DNA of 64,000 nucleotides from an uncultured Clostridia bacterium (lineage in GTDB: Bacteria; Bacillota; Clostridia; Oscillospirales; Acutalibacteraceae): positions 186,001 through 250,000 of the forward strand of contig CAMHMN010000001.1 of NCBI GenBank assembly GCA_946186245.1, in the 5' to 3' direction. A program made the position numbers and the translations under genes. Shown here in pieces: positions 53,622-63,014 of this stretch; position 1 is the first letter of the stretch, and every line of letters starts with the position of its first letter. Below the pieces are notes generated by a model. It had not been told where the DNA came from. It saw nothing but the letters and a program-made list of their open reading frames with translations, and ran no database searches.

Positions 53622-56600
53622 ATGTCAGAAAATATAGGTAACAAAAAGAAACATCCGTCAAAAAAATCATCCAGCGGCAAAAAAAGCGGCAGCAAGCCCA
53701 AACGCCCCCGTCCATCCGGTTCTTCCGGAGGAAAAAGTTCGGGCGTCGATCTCAAAAAGAAAAACAAGCTCGCCGGCAGAACCGTGGAAATGTCCTCCGG
53801 GAGACAAATTGATATAGAGGAAGTAATGCACGAGCCGGATCATGCTTCGGATCACGATCAGCCAGAGAGGAGAAAACCGCGTCATAATCCGGATCATGAG
53901 CCTGCGGTTTCTCCTGTCAGCGGAAAACCGGACGAAGCGGATATGATTGATGGAACGGACATCAACGAACAGATAAGCTGGAAAAAGCAGCTCAGCTCCA
54001 TCGTGATCTGGATGTTTTCCGTTATCCTGCTCGCACTGACGTTTTTCCCCGGGGAAAGTCTGTGGACCATTATTCATAGCTTTATTCTGGGCATACTGGG
54101 CTTCAAGGCTTTTTTATGGGCAGGGCTTCTGGTGTATCTGGGATATCTGATGACCAAGCAGAAAAATGAATTCGCCGTGATGAATATCATCCGTCCGACG
54201 GCGGGACTCATTCTTCTCACCGATATTCTGGGATACATCCTCGTTCAGTCAAACGGTTACAGAAATGTTTATAATGAGATGACATTTACGCCGTTTCAAC
54301 TCATAGGACAGATTTTCCGCGACGGTTCAAAGATCGGCGGAACCGGTCTGCTTGGCGGCTCGATAGGCGAAATCTTTATTTTCATTGCCGGGAAAAACGG
54401 CGCCGCCATTATCACCTCCATTATGCTGATTGCAATGATTATGGTACTTTCACATACGGGACCGATAGAGCTGTTTGAACAGACCAAACGCAAAATCATT
54501 ACTTTCTCCAATCCGAAAAACATAAAAAATGTTTTCACGTTTGATGATTCAGGTTATGGCGAAAAGACCGTATTTGACGATGAAGACAACACGGATGACA
54601 ACGTCGATATTGATGTGGACGGATTTTTTGATATTGACGATGAAGATGAGAATGCCGGATCGATCGAGGTTGATCTTGGGGATAACGCAGAGGAAAACGG
54701 GGAAAACACCGCCGATTCCGACAGTGTGGATACAGACCTGAAAAGCATTGTAAATAAAGTATCACTTAGTAAGAAGAAAAAGCTCTCCAAGGCGGAAGAA
54801 ATCCGTGCGGAGAGTGAAGAGATTTCGAAACAGATCCAGTCGGGGGAAGGCGCATCCACCGAGAAGGATGAAAAGGAATACAAATTCCCTGTTGCCAGGC
54901 TGCTGGTTTCCCCTAAAAACAGCGGAACATCCGAAGACCTTCGCCAGGAACTTACCGAAACTGCCGATAAGCTGATCAGAACGCTGGAAGAATACGGCGT
55001 AAAAGCGTCTATTTCCGACATAAGCCGTGGACCGACCGTTACCCGCTATGAGATAAAGCCGGCTCCGGGTGTCAAGATCAATAAGATAAAGAATCTGTCA
55101 GCCGACATCGCTTTGCGTCTGGCTGCTCAGAGCATACGTATAGAAGCGCCGATTCCCGGCAAGGCGGCTGTGGGTATCGAGATACCCAATCAGAACAAGC
55201 AGATGGTTCGTATCAGGGAAATCATCGGTTCAAGGGAATTCGCGGAGGCAAAAGGCTCGCTGGTGGTGGCTTTGGGCAAAGATATCGAAGGCAATATCGT
55301 TCTTTGCGATCTGAGCAAAATGCCCCATTTGCTTATCGCCGGCTCGACCGGTTCGGGCAAATCGGTATGTGTCAATTCCATGCTCATCAGTATGCTGTAC
55401 AAGTATTCTCCGACCGACGTCCGAATGGTGCTCATCGACCCGAAATCGGTTGAGTTTGACATGTACAACGGGATCCCGCATCTGCTGGTGCCTGTCGTAT
55501 GCGAGCCAAAGAAGGCAGCCGGCGCACTGCAATGGGCTGTCAGTGAAATGCTCAAGCGCTACAGCATGCTCAAGGAACGCGGTGCAAGAAATATTGACGG
55601 ATACAATCGCCTTGCGGAACAGACCCATGAATTTGAAAAACTCTGTCGCATCGTCATTGTCATCGACGAAATGGCGGATCTGATGATCGCTTCTCCGAAG
55701 GAAGTGGAGGACGCAATAGCCAGACTCGCTGCCATGGCGCGTGCCGCCGGTATGTACATGGTTCTTGCCACCCAGCGTCCGTCGGTAGACGTTATCACCG
55801 GCACCATCAAGAACAACATTCCGAGCCGTATCGCATTGGCGGTTTCTTCTCAGATCGACTCCAGAACCATTCTGGATGAAGGCGGTGCGGAAAACCTCAT
55901 AGGCTACGGCGATATGCTCTTTCATCCCATGGGTTCCAGCAAGCATATCCGAGTGCAGGGCTGTTTTGTGGAGGATTTTGAGGTCGAGAGAGTCATCAAT
56001 TATGTCAAACAGAACGGTCTGGCGGAATACGACGACAGCATTGCCGACGAGATCGAACGCAATTCACTCGAAAACGCCGGTGAAAGCTCTGCGGAATTTG
56101 AAGGCAAGGACGAATTCTTTGAAAAAGCCGTGGAAGTGGTCACCGAGGCCGGACAGGCGTCCACGTCCATGCTGCAGCGACGTCTCGGCGTAGGCTACGC
56201 CCGCGCGGGCAGAATCATCGACCAGCTCGAGGAGCACGGCATTATCGGTCCCCACGAAGGCTCCAAGCCGCGTTCCGTACTGATCAGCAGAGCGCAGTGG
56301 ATGGAAATGGCCATGAGCCGCTCTCACGCCGGTAAAAACGACCCGCTGCTCCGCAACAACAGCGGATTTGCCGCGCAGACTCTCGACAGCGGTCACGAGG
56401 AAATCACCGCCCGTCAGTCGGAATTCTTTAATGCGGACAATGTCGACGATTTTGATTATGAAGATGAATTTGAACAGGAAATTCTCGGTGTTTCTGACAG
56501 CTCTTCAGAGGGAGAAACATTTGATGATCCGGTGAATGGGGAGATTCCTGCTTTTTCGGAAACGGAGAATGACCTCGGTTTTTCAGACGAGGGAGCGGAT

Positions 56601-57263
56601 GCACAGTCCGCAGACGAACAGGCTGAAACCGCACCGAAAGAGGAAAAGAAGGTCAGACCGAGAGATTTGTCTATCTTTTTTGACGAATCGGATGATGATC
56701 CCGATGATTTCTTTGGCACGGTAAAACCGGACGAAGAGGATTCTTTCGCAGCGGCGGAAACAGCGATTGCCCCCGACGATCTTCCGCCATGGGAAGCGAC
56801 ACTGCCGTGGGAGGATCCTTCACCGGAATCCCGGAATGAGGAGATCGTGGTGACTTCGGATGAACCCGAAGAAACAGATGAACCGGAAGAAATGCCGGAA
56901 GACCCTGTGGCAGACAATCCGCCGGTTCAAAATGACGGGCATAGCGATGGCCGATCGGATTATTTTGATGAGGACGACGATTTTATTCTGTTCAGTGAGC
57001 CGGATAAAAAATCATCCGGTAAATCCAACAGAAGTGCTGACAAGGATGATGACTTGTCGTATTTTGGCAGACCGCAGAATAAGCCGCCGGTCAGAAAAAC
57101 CATTCATCGCGATGAGTCCGACGATGACCTTTTTGCGTTCAGTGAGCCGGACAGGAATCCTCCTGCCAGAAATAAGGACAGCAGGAAAGAAAACTCCGAC
57201 CTGCTCGACGACGATGATCTCTATGATGATATTCTGTCGTCTCCGTGGATAAAGAAGATTTAG
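53622..57263 (+). CDS. spoIIIE: DNA translocase FtsK/SpoIIIE with long acidic C-terminal tail
   Basis: 1213 residues. The basic N-terminal 60 residues precede about four membrane helices (residues about 125-280) and an acidic linker. The RecA-like motor has Walker A AGSTGSGKSVCVNS near residue 574 and Walker B IVIVIDEMADLM. The gamma domain (LQRRLGVGYARAGRIIDQLEEHGIIGP) that reads polarity sequences is at about residues 845-890. Another 320 residues follow, rich in Asp, Glu and Ser, with repeated FSEPD motifs. FtsK/SpoIIIE normally ends at the gamma domain. The core is ordinary; the tail is unusual. Confidence 0.93.
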   Translation: MSENIGNKKKHPSKKSSSGKKSGSKPKRPRPSGSSGGKSSGVDLKKKNKLAGRTVEMSSGRQIDIEEVMHEPDHASDHDQPERRKPRHNPDHEPAVSPVSGKPDEADMIDGTDINEQISWKKQLSSIVIWMFSVILLALTFFPGESLWTIIHSFILGILGFKAFLWAGLLVYLGYLMTKQKNEFAVMNIIRPTAGLILLTDILGYILVQSNGYRNVYNEMTFTPFQLIGQIFRDGSKIGGTGLLGGSIGEIFIFIAGKNGAAIITSIMLIAMIMVLSHTGPIELFEQTKRKIITFSNPKNIKNVFTFDDSGYGEKTVFDDEDNTDDNVDIDVDGFFDIDDEDENAGSIEVDLGDNAEENGENTADSDSVDTDLKSIVNKVSLSKKKKLSKAEEIRAESEEISKQIQSGEGASTEKDEKEYKFPVARLLVSPKNSGTSEDLRQELTETADKLIRTLEEYGVKASISDISRGPTVTRYEIKPAPGVKINKIKNLSADIALRLAAQSIRIEAPIPGKAAVGIEIPNQNKQMVRIREIIGSREFAEAKGSLVVALGKDIEGNIVLCDLSKMPHLLIAGSTGSGKSVCVNSMLISMLYKYSPTDVRMVLIDPKSVEFDMYNGIPHLLVPVVCEPKKAAGALQWAVSEMLKRYSMLKERGARNIDGYNRLAEQTHEFEKLCRIVIVIDEMADLMIASPKEVEDAIARLAAMARAAGMYMVLATQRPSVDVITGTIKNNIPSRIALAVSSQIDSRTILDEGGAENLIGYGDMLFHPMGSSKHIRVQGCFVEDFEVERVINYVKQNGLAEYDDSIADEIERNSLENAGESSAEFEGKDEFFEKAVEVVTEAGQASTSMLQRRLGVGYARAGRIIDQLEEHGIIGPHEGSKPRSVLISRAQWMEMAMSRSHAGKNDPLLRNNSGFAAQTLDSGHEEITARQSEFFNADNVDDFDYEDEFEQEILGVSDSSSEGETFDDPVNGEIPAFSETENDLGFSDEGADAQSADEQAETAPKEEKKVRPRDLSIFFDESDDDPDDFFGTVKPDEEDSFAAAETAIAPDDLPPWEATLPWEDPSPESRNEEIVVTSDEPEETDEPEEMPEDPVADNPPVQNDGHSDGRSDYFDEDDDFILFSEPDKKSSGKSNRSADKDDDLSYFGRPQNKPPVRKTIHRDESDDDLFAFSEPDRNPPARNKDSRKENSDLLDDDDLYDDILSSPWIKKI

Positions 57264-57301
57264 ATTTCAAACCATCTATCAAGTGAAATGAGGGTGAGGC
57301 T

Positions 57302-59224
57302 TTGTCATTCCTACCTGTTTCAAAAGACGATATCCGTAACCTCGGCTGGGATTATGTCGATTTTGTCTACGTATCGGGCGACGCGTACGTGGATCACCCC
57401 AGTTTTGGCGTCGCCATCATCTCCCGTGTCCTCGAAGCGAAGGGCTACCGTGTGGCTGTTCTGCCACAGCCGGACACAAAAAGCCTTGATGATTTCCGGC
57501 AGTTCGGCAAGCCGCGCCTCGGATTTCTGGTGACTGCCGGAAACATTGACTCCATGGTGGCACATTATACCGCCGCCAAAAAGAAGCGCAGCGAGGACGC
57601 CTTTTCTCCCGGAGGCCGTCCGGGAAAGCGACCCGACCGGGCGACGGTCGTTTACAGCAAACTCTGCCGCAGGGCTTACCCGGCTGTTCCGATTATTCTG
57701 GGAGGGCTGGAAGCTTCACTTCGCCGTTTTGCCAATTACGACTACTGGGACGACGAAGTAAAGCCTTCCGTTCTCATTGAATCCGGCGCGGATATTCTCT
57801 CATTCGGCATGGGAGAATACTCTATGATGGAAATTGCCGCCCGTCTTGCCAGCGGCGAAGATGTTTCCTCCATCACCGACGTCCGCGGCACCTGTGTCGC
57901 CATTCCGGTGGAGAAATATGTGCCGTCTTCGGTGGCGGAATGTCCTTCGTATGAGCAGGTCTGCGCCTCCAAGAGGGAGTACGCGGTGTCCTGCCGCATT
58001 GAACAGGACGAGCAGGACGCGATACACGGCAGGAAGGTCATCCAGCGACACGGCGATCTCATTCTCGTGCAGAATCCGCCCATGCGTCCCATCACCACGG
58101 AGGACTTCGACTGGGTCTATGAACTTCCCTACGAGCGGACGTATCACCCGATGTATGAACCGCTGGGAGGCGTTCCGGCGATCAGGGAAGTCGAATTTTC
58201 CATCATCCACAACCGGGGATGTTTCGGCGCCTGCGCCTTCTGTTCGCTTGCCTTCCATCAGGGACGGCAGGTATCCACACGCAGCATTGAATCCGTCGTA
58301 CGCGAGGCGGAAATGCTGACCCAAAAACCGAATTTCAAAGGCTACATTCATGACGTCGGAGGCCCCACCGCCAATTTCCGCATCCACTCCTGCAAGAAGC
58401 AGGACAAGGCGGGGATGTGCCGCGGCGGCAGACGCTGCCTGGCCCCGGAACCGTGTCCGGCGCTGCAGGTGGATCACAGCGAATTCCTGGAAATGCTGCG
58501 CCGCGTCAGGGCGTTGCCAAAGGTCAAAAAAGTCTTTGTGCGTTCCGGCATCCGTTTCGATTATCTCATTCTGGAAAAAGACCCGCAGGTCATGCGGGAG
58601 CTGATTGAATTCCATGTCAGCGGTCAGTTGAAGGTGGCTCCCGAACATTGCTCCACGCAGGTGCTTGACCGCATGGGCAAGCCTCACTTTGAGGTGTATA
58701 AGAGATTCGCCAAGGAATTCTACGGCATTACCGAGGAAATAGGAAAGAAGCAGTTTCTTGTGCCTTACCTGATGAGTTCTCATCCCGGCAGCACCGTCAA
58801 TGACGCGATCGAGCTGTCGCTTTTCCTCAAAAAGGAACACCTTCATCCGGAACAGGTGCAGGATTTTTATCCGACGCCCGGTACCATTTCCACCTGCACA
58901 TTCTACACAGGGCTTGACCCCTACACGCTGGAAAAGGTCTATGTGCCGCGCACCCCGCAGGAAAAAGCGCTGCAGAGGGCACTGCTGCAATACTTCCGCC
59001 CGGAAAATCATGACATTGTGGAGCAGGCGCTGATCAAAGCGGGACGCACCGACCTGATAGGCAATTCTCCCTCCTGTCTGATACGCCCTTCGCAAAAATA
59101 CCGTCAGGAACAGGCCCCTGCGGCAAAGGGAAACAGAAGCGGCGTCGCCCAGACGAAAAGCGGCAAAAAGAGTCCGATCCGCAGCATAGCAAAAAGCAAG
59201 AACAAAAAGAAAGGCAAGAAATAA
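57302..59224 (+). CDS. YgiQ family radical SAM protein
   Basis: 640 residues with a TTG start after GGGTGAGG. The radical SAM cysteines are NRGCFGACAFCSLAFHQGR (C-x3-C-x2-C) at about residue 305. N-terminal sequence and FFVYVSGDAYVDHPSFG-type residues match YgiQ (UPF0313). A second Cys group (CRGGRRCLAPEPC) follows. The last 60 residues are a lysine-rich tail. The reaction is unknown. It overlaps the next gene by one base. Confidence 0.9.
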   Translation: MSFLPVSKDDIRNLGWDYVDFVYVSGDAYVDHPSFGVAIISRVLEAKGYRVAVLPQPDTKSLDDFRQFGKPRLGFLVTAGNIDSMVAHYTAAKKKRSEDAFSPGGRPGKRPDRATVVYSKLCRRAYPAVPIILGGLEASLRRFANYDYWDDEVKPSVLIESGADILSFGMGEYSMMEIAARLASGEDVSSITDVRGTCVAIPVEKYVPSSVAECPSYEQVCASKREYAVSCRIEQDEQDAIHGRKVIQRHGDLILVQNPPMRPITTEDFDWVYELPYERTYHPMYEPLGGVPAIREVEFSIIHNRGCFGACAFCSLAFHQGRQVSTRSIESVVREAEMLTQKPNFKGYIHDVGGPTANFRIHSCKKQDKAGMCRGGRRCLAPEPCPALQVDHSEFLEMLRRVRALPKVKKVFVRSGIRFDYLILEKDPQVMRELIEFHVSGQLKVAPEHCSTQVLDRMGKPHFEVYKRFAKEFYGITEEIGKKQFLVPYLMSSHPGSTVNDAIELSLFLKKEHLHPEQVQDFYPTPGTISTCTFYTGLDPYTLEKVYVPRTPQEKALQRALLQYFRPENHDIVEQALIKAGRTDLIGNSPSCLIRPSQKYRQEQAPAAKGNRSGVAQTKSGKKSPIRSIAKSKNKKKGKK

Positions 59225-60180
59225 TGGTATTTCCCAACAGCAAAAGACACTTACGCACATTTGCAGGCATTACACTTTCATTCATTATCCTGGTATCCAC
59301 CGCATTGCTCGCAGGCTGTACCGAGGATGAAGCCAATAAATGGCTCAACGAAATATTCGGAGTGTTCAACTACGAAATGTTCGGAGATACGATAGACGGC
59401 GAGGCAAAGCTGAAAATGCATGTCATTGACGTTGGCCAGGGCGATTCGATTCTCATGCAGTGCGGTGAATGCAACGTACTGATTGACTGCGGAGAAAACG
59501 GAATGGGGGACACCGTGCTGGATTATCTCCACAGAGCCGGCGTTTCCCACCTTGACTGGATAATCGGAACACATCCTCATTCCGACCATATAGGCGGCAT
59601 GGATACGGTGATCAAGAGCAGGAATATTACTGTGGATCACGTGATGATGCCCCAGACAGCCAAAAGCGTCACACCTACCACAATGACATACACCGAGGTA
59701 CTGACTGCCATCAAGAAAAAGAAGCTCAGGATAACCCGCCCTGTTCCCGGAACGGAATACGATCTCGACGGCGTGACAATGATGGTGCTGTCTCCCGAAA
59801 AGGGCGCGAATTACGAGGAGCTGAACGATTATTCCGTTGTGCTGAAATTTACCTACGGAGACGTTTCTGTTCTTACCGGCGGGGATGCTTCCAAACTGGT
59901 CGAGCGTCAGATTATCACACGCGATTACGATCTCAGCGCCGATATTTACAAAGTTTCGCACCACGGCGGCAGGGACGGCAATTCCGAAGCCTACCTCAAT
60001 GAAATCAATCCAAGATACGCTGTCATTTCAGTCGGAGCGGACAACAAATACGGACATCCCAAGACCGAGATACTGAAAAGGCTGAACAGAATGAATTGCG
60101 AGGTCTACCGCACGGATCTCGACGGCGACATCATATTTGAATCCGACGGCCGGAATATTTCGGTCATTGTGTCAAAATAA
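59224..60180 (+). CDS. ComEC/Rec2-like metallo-beta-lactamase-fold lipoprotein
   Basis: 318 residues. The signal peptide ends in the lipobox LLAGC, so it is exported and lipid-anchored. The body is the ComEC C-terminal hydrolase domain: HVIDVGQGDSILMQ, the metal site GTHPHSDHIGG and the later SHHGGRDGNSEAYL and GHPKTEILKRL. ComEC-type domains are thought to degrade the non-transported strand in competence, but stand-alone secreted versions have uncertain targets. The ATG overlaps the preceding stop (TAATG). Confidence 0.88.
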   Translation: MVFPNSKRHLRTFAGITLSFIILVSTALLAGCTEDEANKWLNEIFGVFNYEMFGDTIDGEAKLKMHVIDVGQGDSILMQCGECNVLIDCGENGMGDTVLDYLHRAGVSHLDWIIGTHPHSDHIGGMDTVIKSRNITVDHVMMPQTAKSVTPTTMTYTEVLTAIKKKKLRITRPVPGTEYDLDGVTMMVLSPEKGANYEELNDYSVVLKFTYGDVSVLTGGDASKLVERQIITRDYDLSADIYKVSHHGGRDGNSEAYLNEINPRYAVISVGADNKYGHPKTEILKRLNRMNCEVYRTDLDGDIIFESDGRNISVIVSK

Positions 60181-60205
60181 TCTTTCAGAAAGGAACATTA
60201 AAAAA

Positions 60206-60427
60206 ATGAGACATCTGACAGTGGACAGAATCGACGGCATTTACGCCATATGTGAGGACAAGGATCGCAAGATGTTCGCCATCCCAAAAGCCGAGCTTCC
60301 CGCCAATCTCAGAGAAGGGGACAAGCTTGACATCGACAATGAGGGGATCATTACCGTCAACGGCAAGGCGGCGGCTGCCTCCCGCGCCAACGTCCGGCGA
60401 AAAGAGGACGAGCTTTTTGAGGGCTGA
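60206..60427 (+). CDS. DUF3006 family small protein
   Basis: 73 residues starting MRHLTVDRIDGIYAIC, with the fold-typical EDKDRKMFAIPKAELP and KLDIDNEGIITV. AAAGGAAC precedes the ATG. DUF3006 proteins are frequently the immediate partner of ComEC-like hydrolases in Firmicutes, as here, but function is unknown. The track starts 23 residues earlier. Confidence 0.85.
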   Translation: MRHLTVDRIDGIYAICEDKDRKMFAIPKAELPANLREGDKLDIDNEGIITVNGKAAAASRANVRRKEDELFEG

Positions 60428-60456
60428 AATGAGCATTGATTTTTCAGGTTTTCCAC

Positions 60457-60496
60457 AGGCGGCAACGCTGTATTTTACGGCGCTGCCGCCTGTTTT
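60457..60496 (+). terminator. Terminator after the DUF3006 gene
   Basis: A 12-base stem with one mismatch (AGGCGGCAACGC with GCGCTGCCGCCT) followed by GTTTT. Confidence 0.7.
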
Positions 60497-60553
60497 CCAC
60501 CGTCCGGGCAAAGGAAAAAAAAGTAAAAAAATCAATATATAGTAAAAAAACAC

Positions 60554-60582
60554 TTGCAATTGCGCATATGTTGTGTTATAAT
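60554..60582 (+). promoter_or_regulatory. Promoter of nrdD
   Basis: TTGCAA, 17-base spacer, TATAAT in an extended TGTTATAAT -10. It is 90 bases before the nrdD start. No NrdR box pair was recognised by eye. Confidence 0.7.
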
Positions 60583-60671
60583 GGGCTGGAGCCAAAAAAC
60601 AAGCCCATTATTACGCGGTATATATCACAATCTATTCCGCGAGATTATAAAAACATCAGGAGTTGATAGTT

Positions 60672-62975
60672 TTGCCGGAAAGCCCCGAGTATATTGTAAA
60701 AAGAAGCGGTCAGACCGTAAAATTCAACGCCGCCAAGATACGCGACGCCATCAGAAAAGCCGGTAACGCCGTTTCGGACGAAGAGATCACCGAAGAAAAG
60801 GTGCTCAGCCTGACCAATCAGGTTCTCGAAAAAATTCCGCCCCACAGTATTCCCACCGTTGAGCAGGTACAGGATATTGTGGAAGAAGTGCTGATAGCCA
60901 ACGACCTTCCCAGAACGTCCAAGGCCTACATTCTCTACCGCGCCGAACGCAGCAAACTGCGCCAGACCGAGAAGGATCTTATGGATATCTTCAAGTCCCT
61001 GACCTTCGTGGACGCAAAGGATTCCAACATCAAGCGCGAGAATGCCAACATCGACACCGATACCGCCATGGGTACCATGCTCAAATACGGTTCGGAAAGC
61101 GCCAAGTACTTCGTTGACAACAACATTCTTGACAAGGATATTGCCGACGCCCATAACGGCGGCGACATTCACATCCACGACAAGGACTTCTATCTGCTCA
61201 CCGAAACCTGCTGCCAGATCGACCTGCTCAAGCTCTTCAAGGACGGTTTTTCCACCGGACACGGTCATCTGCGCGAGCCTATGAGCATTCAGAGCTATTC
61301 TGCCCTCGCCTGCATTGCCATTCAGGCCAACCAGAATGAAATGCATGGCGGACAGTCAGTGCCGAATTTCGATTATTCCATGGCGCCCGGTGTCGCCAAG
61401 ACCTTCATCAAGGAGTACTTCAAGGCGCTCGGGCTTTATCTCAAATACCGTTTCGACGTTTCGGAAAGTGCCTCGGAAGAGACGGTGGCATTCCTCGAAA
61501 AGGAAATGCCTCGCGACATCGTACGAATTTCCAATAAGGACGGTATGGAGCAGCGCCTTTTCGCCATGAAAGCCGATGGCAAACTGCCGGAGGTCATTGC
61601 GGCTTTTTCGGAGGAGGATCTCAAAAAACTGAACGACAGCGCTTTTGACACAGCGTTGTCCGAAACCGACCATTCCACCTATCAGGCAATGGAAGGGCTG
61701 ATCCACAACCTCAACACCATGCATTCCAGAGCCGGCGCACAGGTTCCTTTCAGTTCGATCAACTACGGTACGGATACCTCTCCCGAAGGCAGAATGGTCA
61801 TGCGCAACCTGCTGCTTGCGACCGATGCGGGTCTGGGCAACGGTGAAACGCCGATATTCCCTGTGCAGATCTTCAAGGTCAAGGAAGGCATCAACTTCAA
61901 CAAGGAAGACCCAAACTATGACCTCTTCCGCCTGAGCTGCAAGGTCAGCGCAAAGCGTCTCTTCCCGAATTTCAGCTTCCTTGACGCACCCTTCAACCTG
62001 CAATACTACAAGCCGGGCGATTACAATACGGAAGTGGCCTACATGGGCTGCCGCACCAGAGTCATGGGCAATGTCCACGACCGTTCCCGCGAAATTACCT
62101 GCGGCAGAGGAAACCTCAGCTTCACCACCATCAACCTGCCCAGAATCGGCATTGAAGCCAAGGGCGACTGGAATCTCTTCTACAGCATGCTGGATTCGCG
62201 CATAGACCTCGTTTTCAAGCAGCTTCTCCACCGCTTCAAGATTCAGTGCTCCAAGAAGGTGAGGAATTATCCCTTCCTCATGGGTCAGGGCGTCTGGATC
62301 GACAGCGACGATCTCGGCATCGACGATTCTGTGGCCGAAGTGCTCAAACACGGCACGCTCAGCGTCGGATTCATCGGCCTTGCCGAAACGCTCAAGGCGA
62401 TGACAGGTCAGCACCACGGCGAGAGCGAAGAAAGCTACCAGCTTGGCCTTGATATCATCAAATACATGCGCGGCAGAATGGACAAGAAATCTGCCGAAAC
62501 CGGCCTGAATTTCACCCTGCTGGCCACCCCCGCCGAGGGATTGAGCGGACGCTTTGTCAAGATGGACGCGAAGAAATACGGCAGCATTGAAGGCGTGACC
62601 GACCGCGAGTACTACACCAATTCCTTCCATATTCCGGTCTATCACAATATTTCCGCTTTCAAGAAGCTTCGCCTGGAAGCCCCCTTCCACGCCCTCTGCA
62701 ACGCCGGACACATCAGCTACGTCGAACTGGACGGCGATATGTGCAACAATATTGACGCGTTTGAGACGGTTATCAAGTATATGAAGGAAGTCGGCATCGG
62801 CTACGGCTCCATCAATCATCCGGTAGACCGCGATCCGGTCTGCGGCTATACAGGCGTGATCGGCAACTGCTGCCCGAGATGCGGCAGACACAACGGCGAA
62901 GGTGTTTCTGTGGAAACGCTCAAGGAACTGAAAAAGAAATATCCCAACATGCCCCATTTCGTAGGCATCGACTGA
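60672..62975 (+). CDS. nrdD: Anaerobic ribonucleoside-triphosphate reductase, large subunit without glycyl radical loop
   Basis: Class III reductase that makes dNTPs from NTPs under anoxia. About 767 residues from TTG 60672, with AGGAG about nine bases upstream. Residues about 5-95 form an ATP-cone. The barrel carries AYMGCRTRVMGN and RGNLSFTTINLPRIG, and the C-terminal zinc site CGYTG ... CCPRCGR. It then stops at PHFVGID. The conserved glycyl radical segment (RRxxGY) that should follow is absent from this chain and is encoded by the next ORF. No nrdG activase is adjacent. Confidence 0.95.
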   Translation: MPESPEYIVKRSGQTVKFNAAKIRDAIRKAGNAVSDEEITEEKVLSLTNQVLEKIPPHSIPTVEQVQDIVEEVLIANDLPRTSKAYILYRAERSKLRQTEKDLMDIFKSLTFVDAKDSNIKRENANIDTDTAMGTMLKYGSESAKYFVDNNILDKDIADAHNGGDIHIHDKDFYLLTETCCQIDLLKLFKDGFSTGHGHLREPMSIQSYSALACIAIQANQNEMHGGQSVPNFDYSMAPGVAKTFIKEYFKALGLYLKYRFDVSESASEETVAFLEKEMPRDIVRISNKDGMEQRLFAMKADGKLPEVIAAFSEEDLKKLNDSAFDTALSETDHSTYQAMEGLIHNLNTMHSRAGAQVPFSSINYGTDTSPEGRMVMRNLLLATDAGLGNGETPIFPVQIFKVKEGINFNKEDPNYDLFRLSCKVSAKRLFPNFSFLDAPFNLQYYKPGDYNTEVAYMGCRTRVMGNVHDRSREITCGRGNLSFTTINLPRIGIEAKGDWNLFYSMLDSRIDLVFKQLLHRFKIQCSKKVRNYPFLMGQGVWIDSDDLGIDDSVAEVLKHGTLSVGFIGLAETLKAMTGQHHGESEESYQLGLDIIKYMRGRMDKKSAETGLNFTLLATPAEGLSGRFVKMDAKKYGSIEGVTDREYYTNSFHIPVYHNISAFKKLRLEAPFHALCNAGHISYVELDGDMCNNIDAFETVIKYMKEVGIGYGSINHPVDRDPVCGYTGVIGNCCPRCGRHNGEGVSVETLKELKKKYPNMPHFVGID

Positions 62976-63014
62976 TTATAATGAAATAAGAAAAATCACA
63001 TGGAGGTAGTTATC

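Noticed and set aside
57800-59260. 486-codon minus-strand ORF opposite the YgiQ-like gene
   Set aside because: The radical SAM motif and gene overlaps support the plus-strand gene; the antisense ORF is a shadow.
61356-62957. 533-codon minus-strand ORF opposite nrdD
   Set aside because: It is antisense to a clear NrdD, has no recognisable domain, and follows the codon periodicity of the true gene.
62973-63000. Stop-codon readthrough or selenocysteine joining nrdD to the glycyl radical ORF
   Set aside because: The bases after the TGA stop read TTA TAA TGA in the same frame, giving two more stops. A strong GGAGG and ATG follow, so separate translation is simpler.
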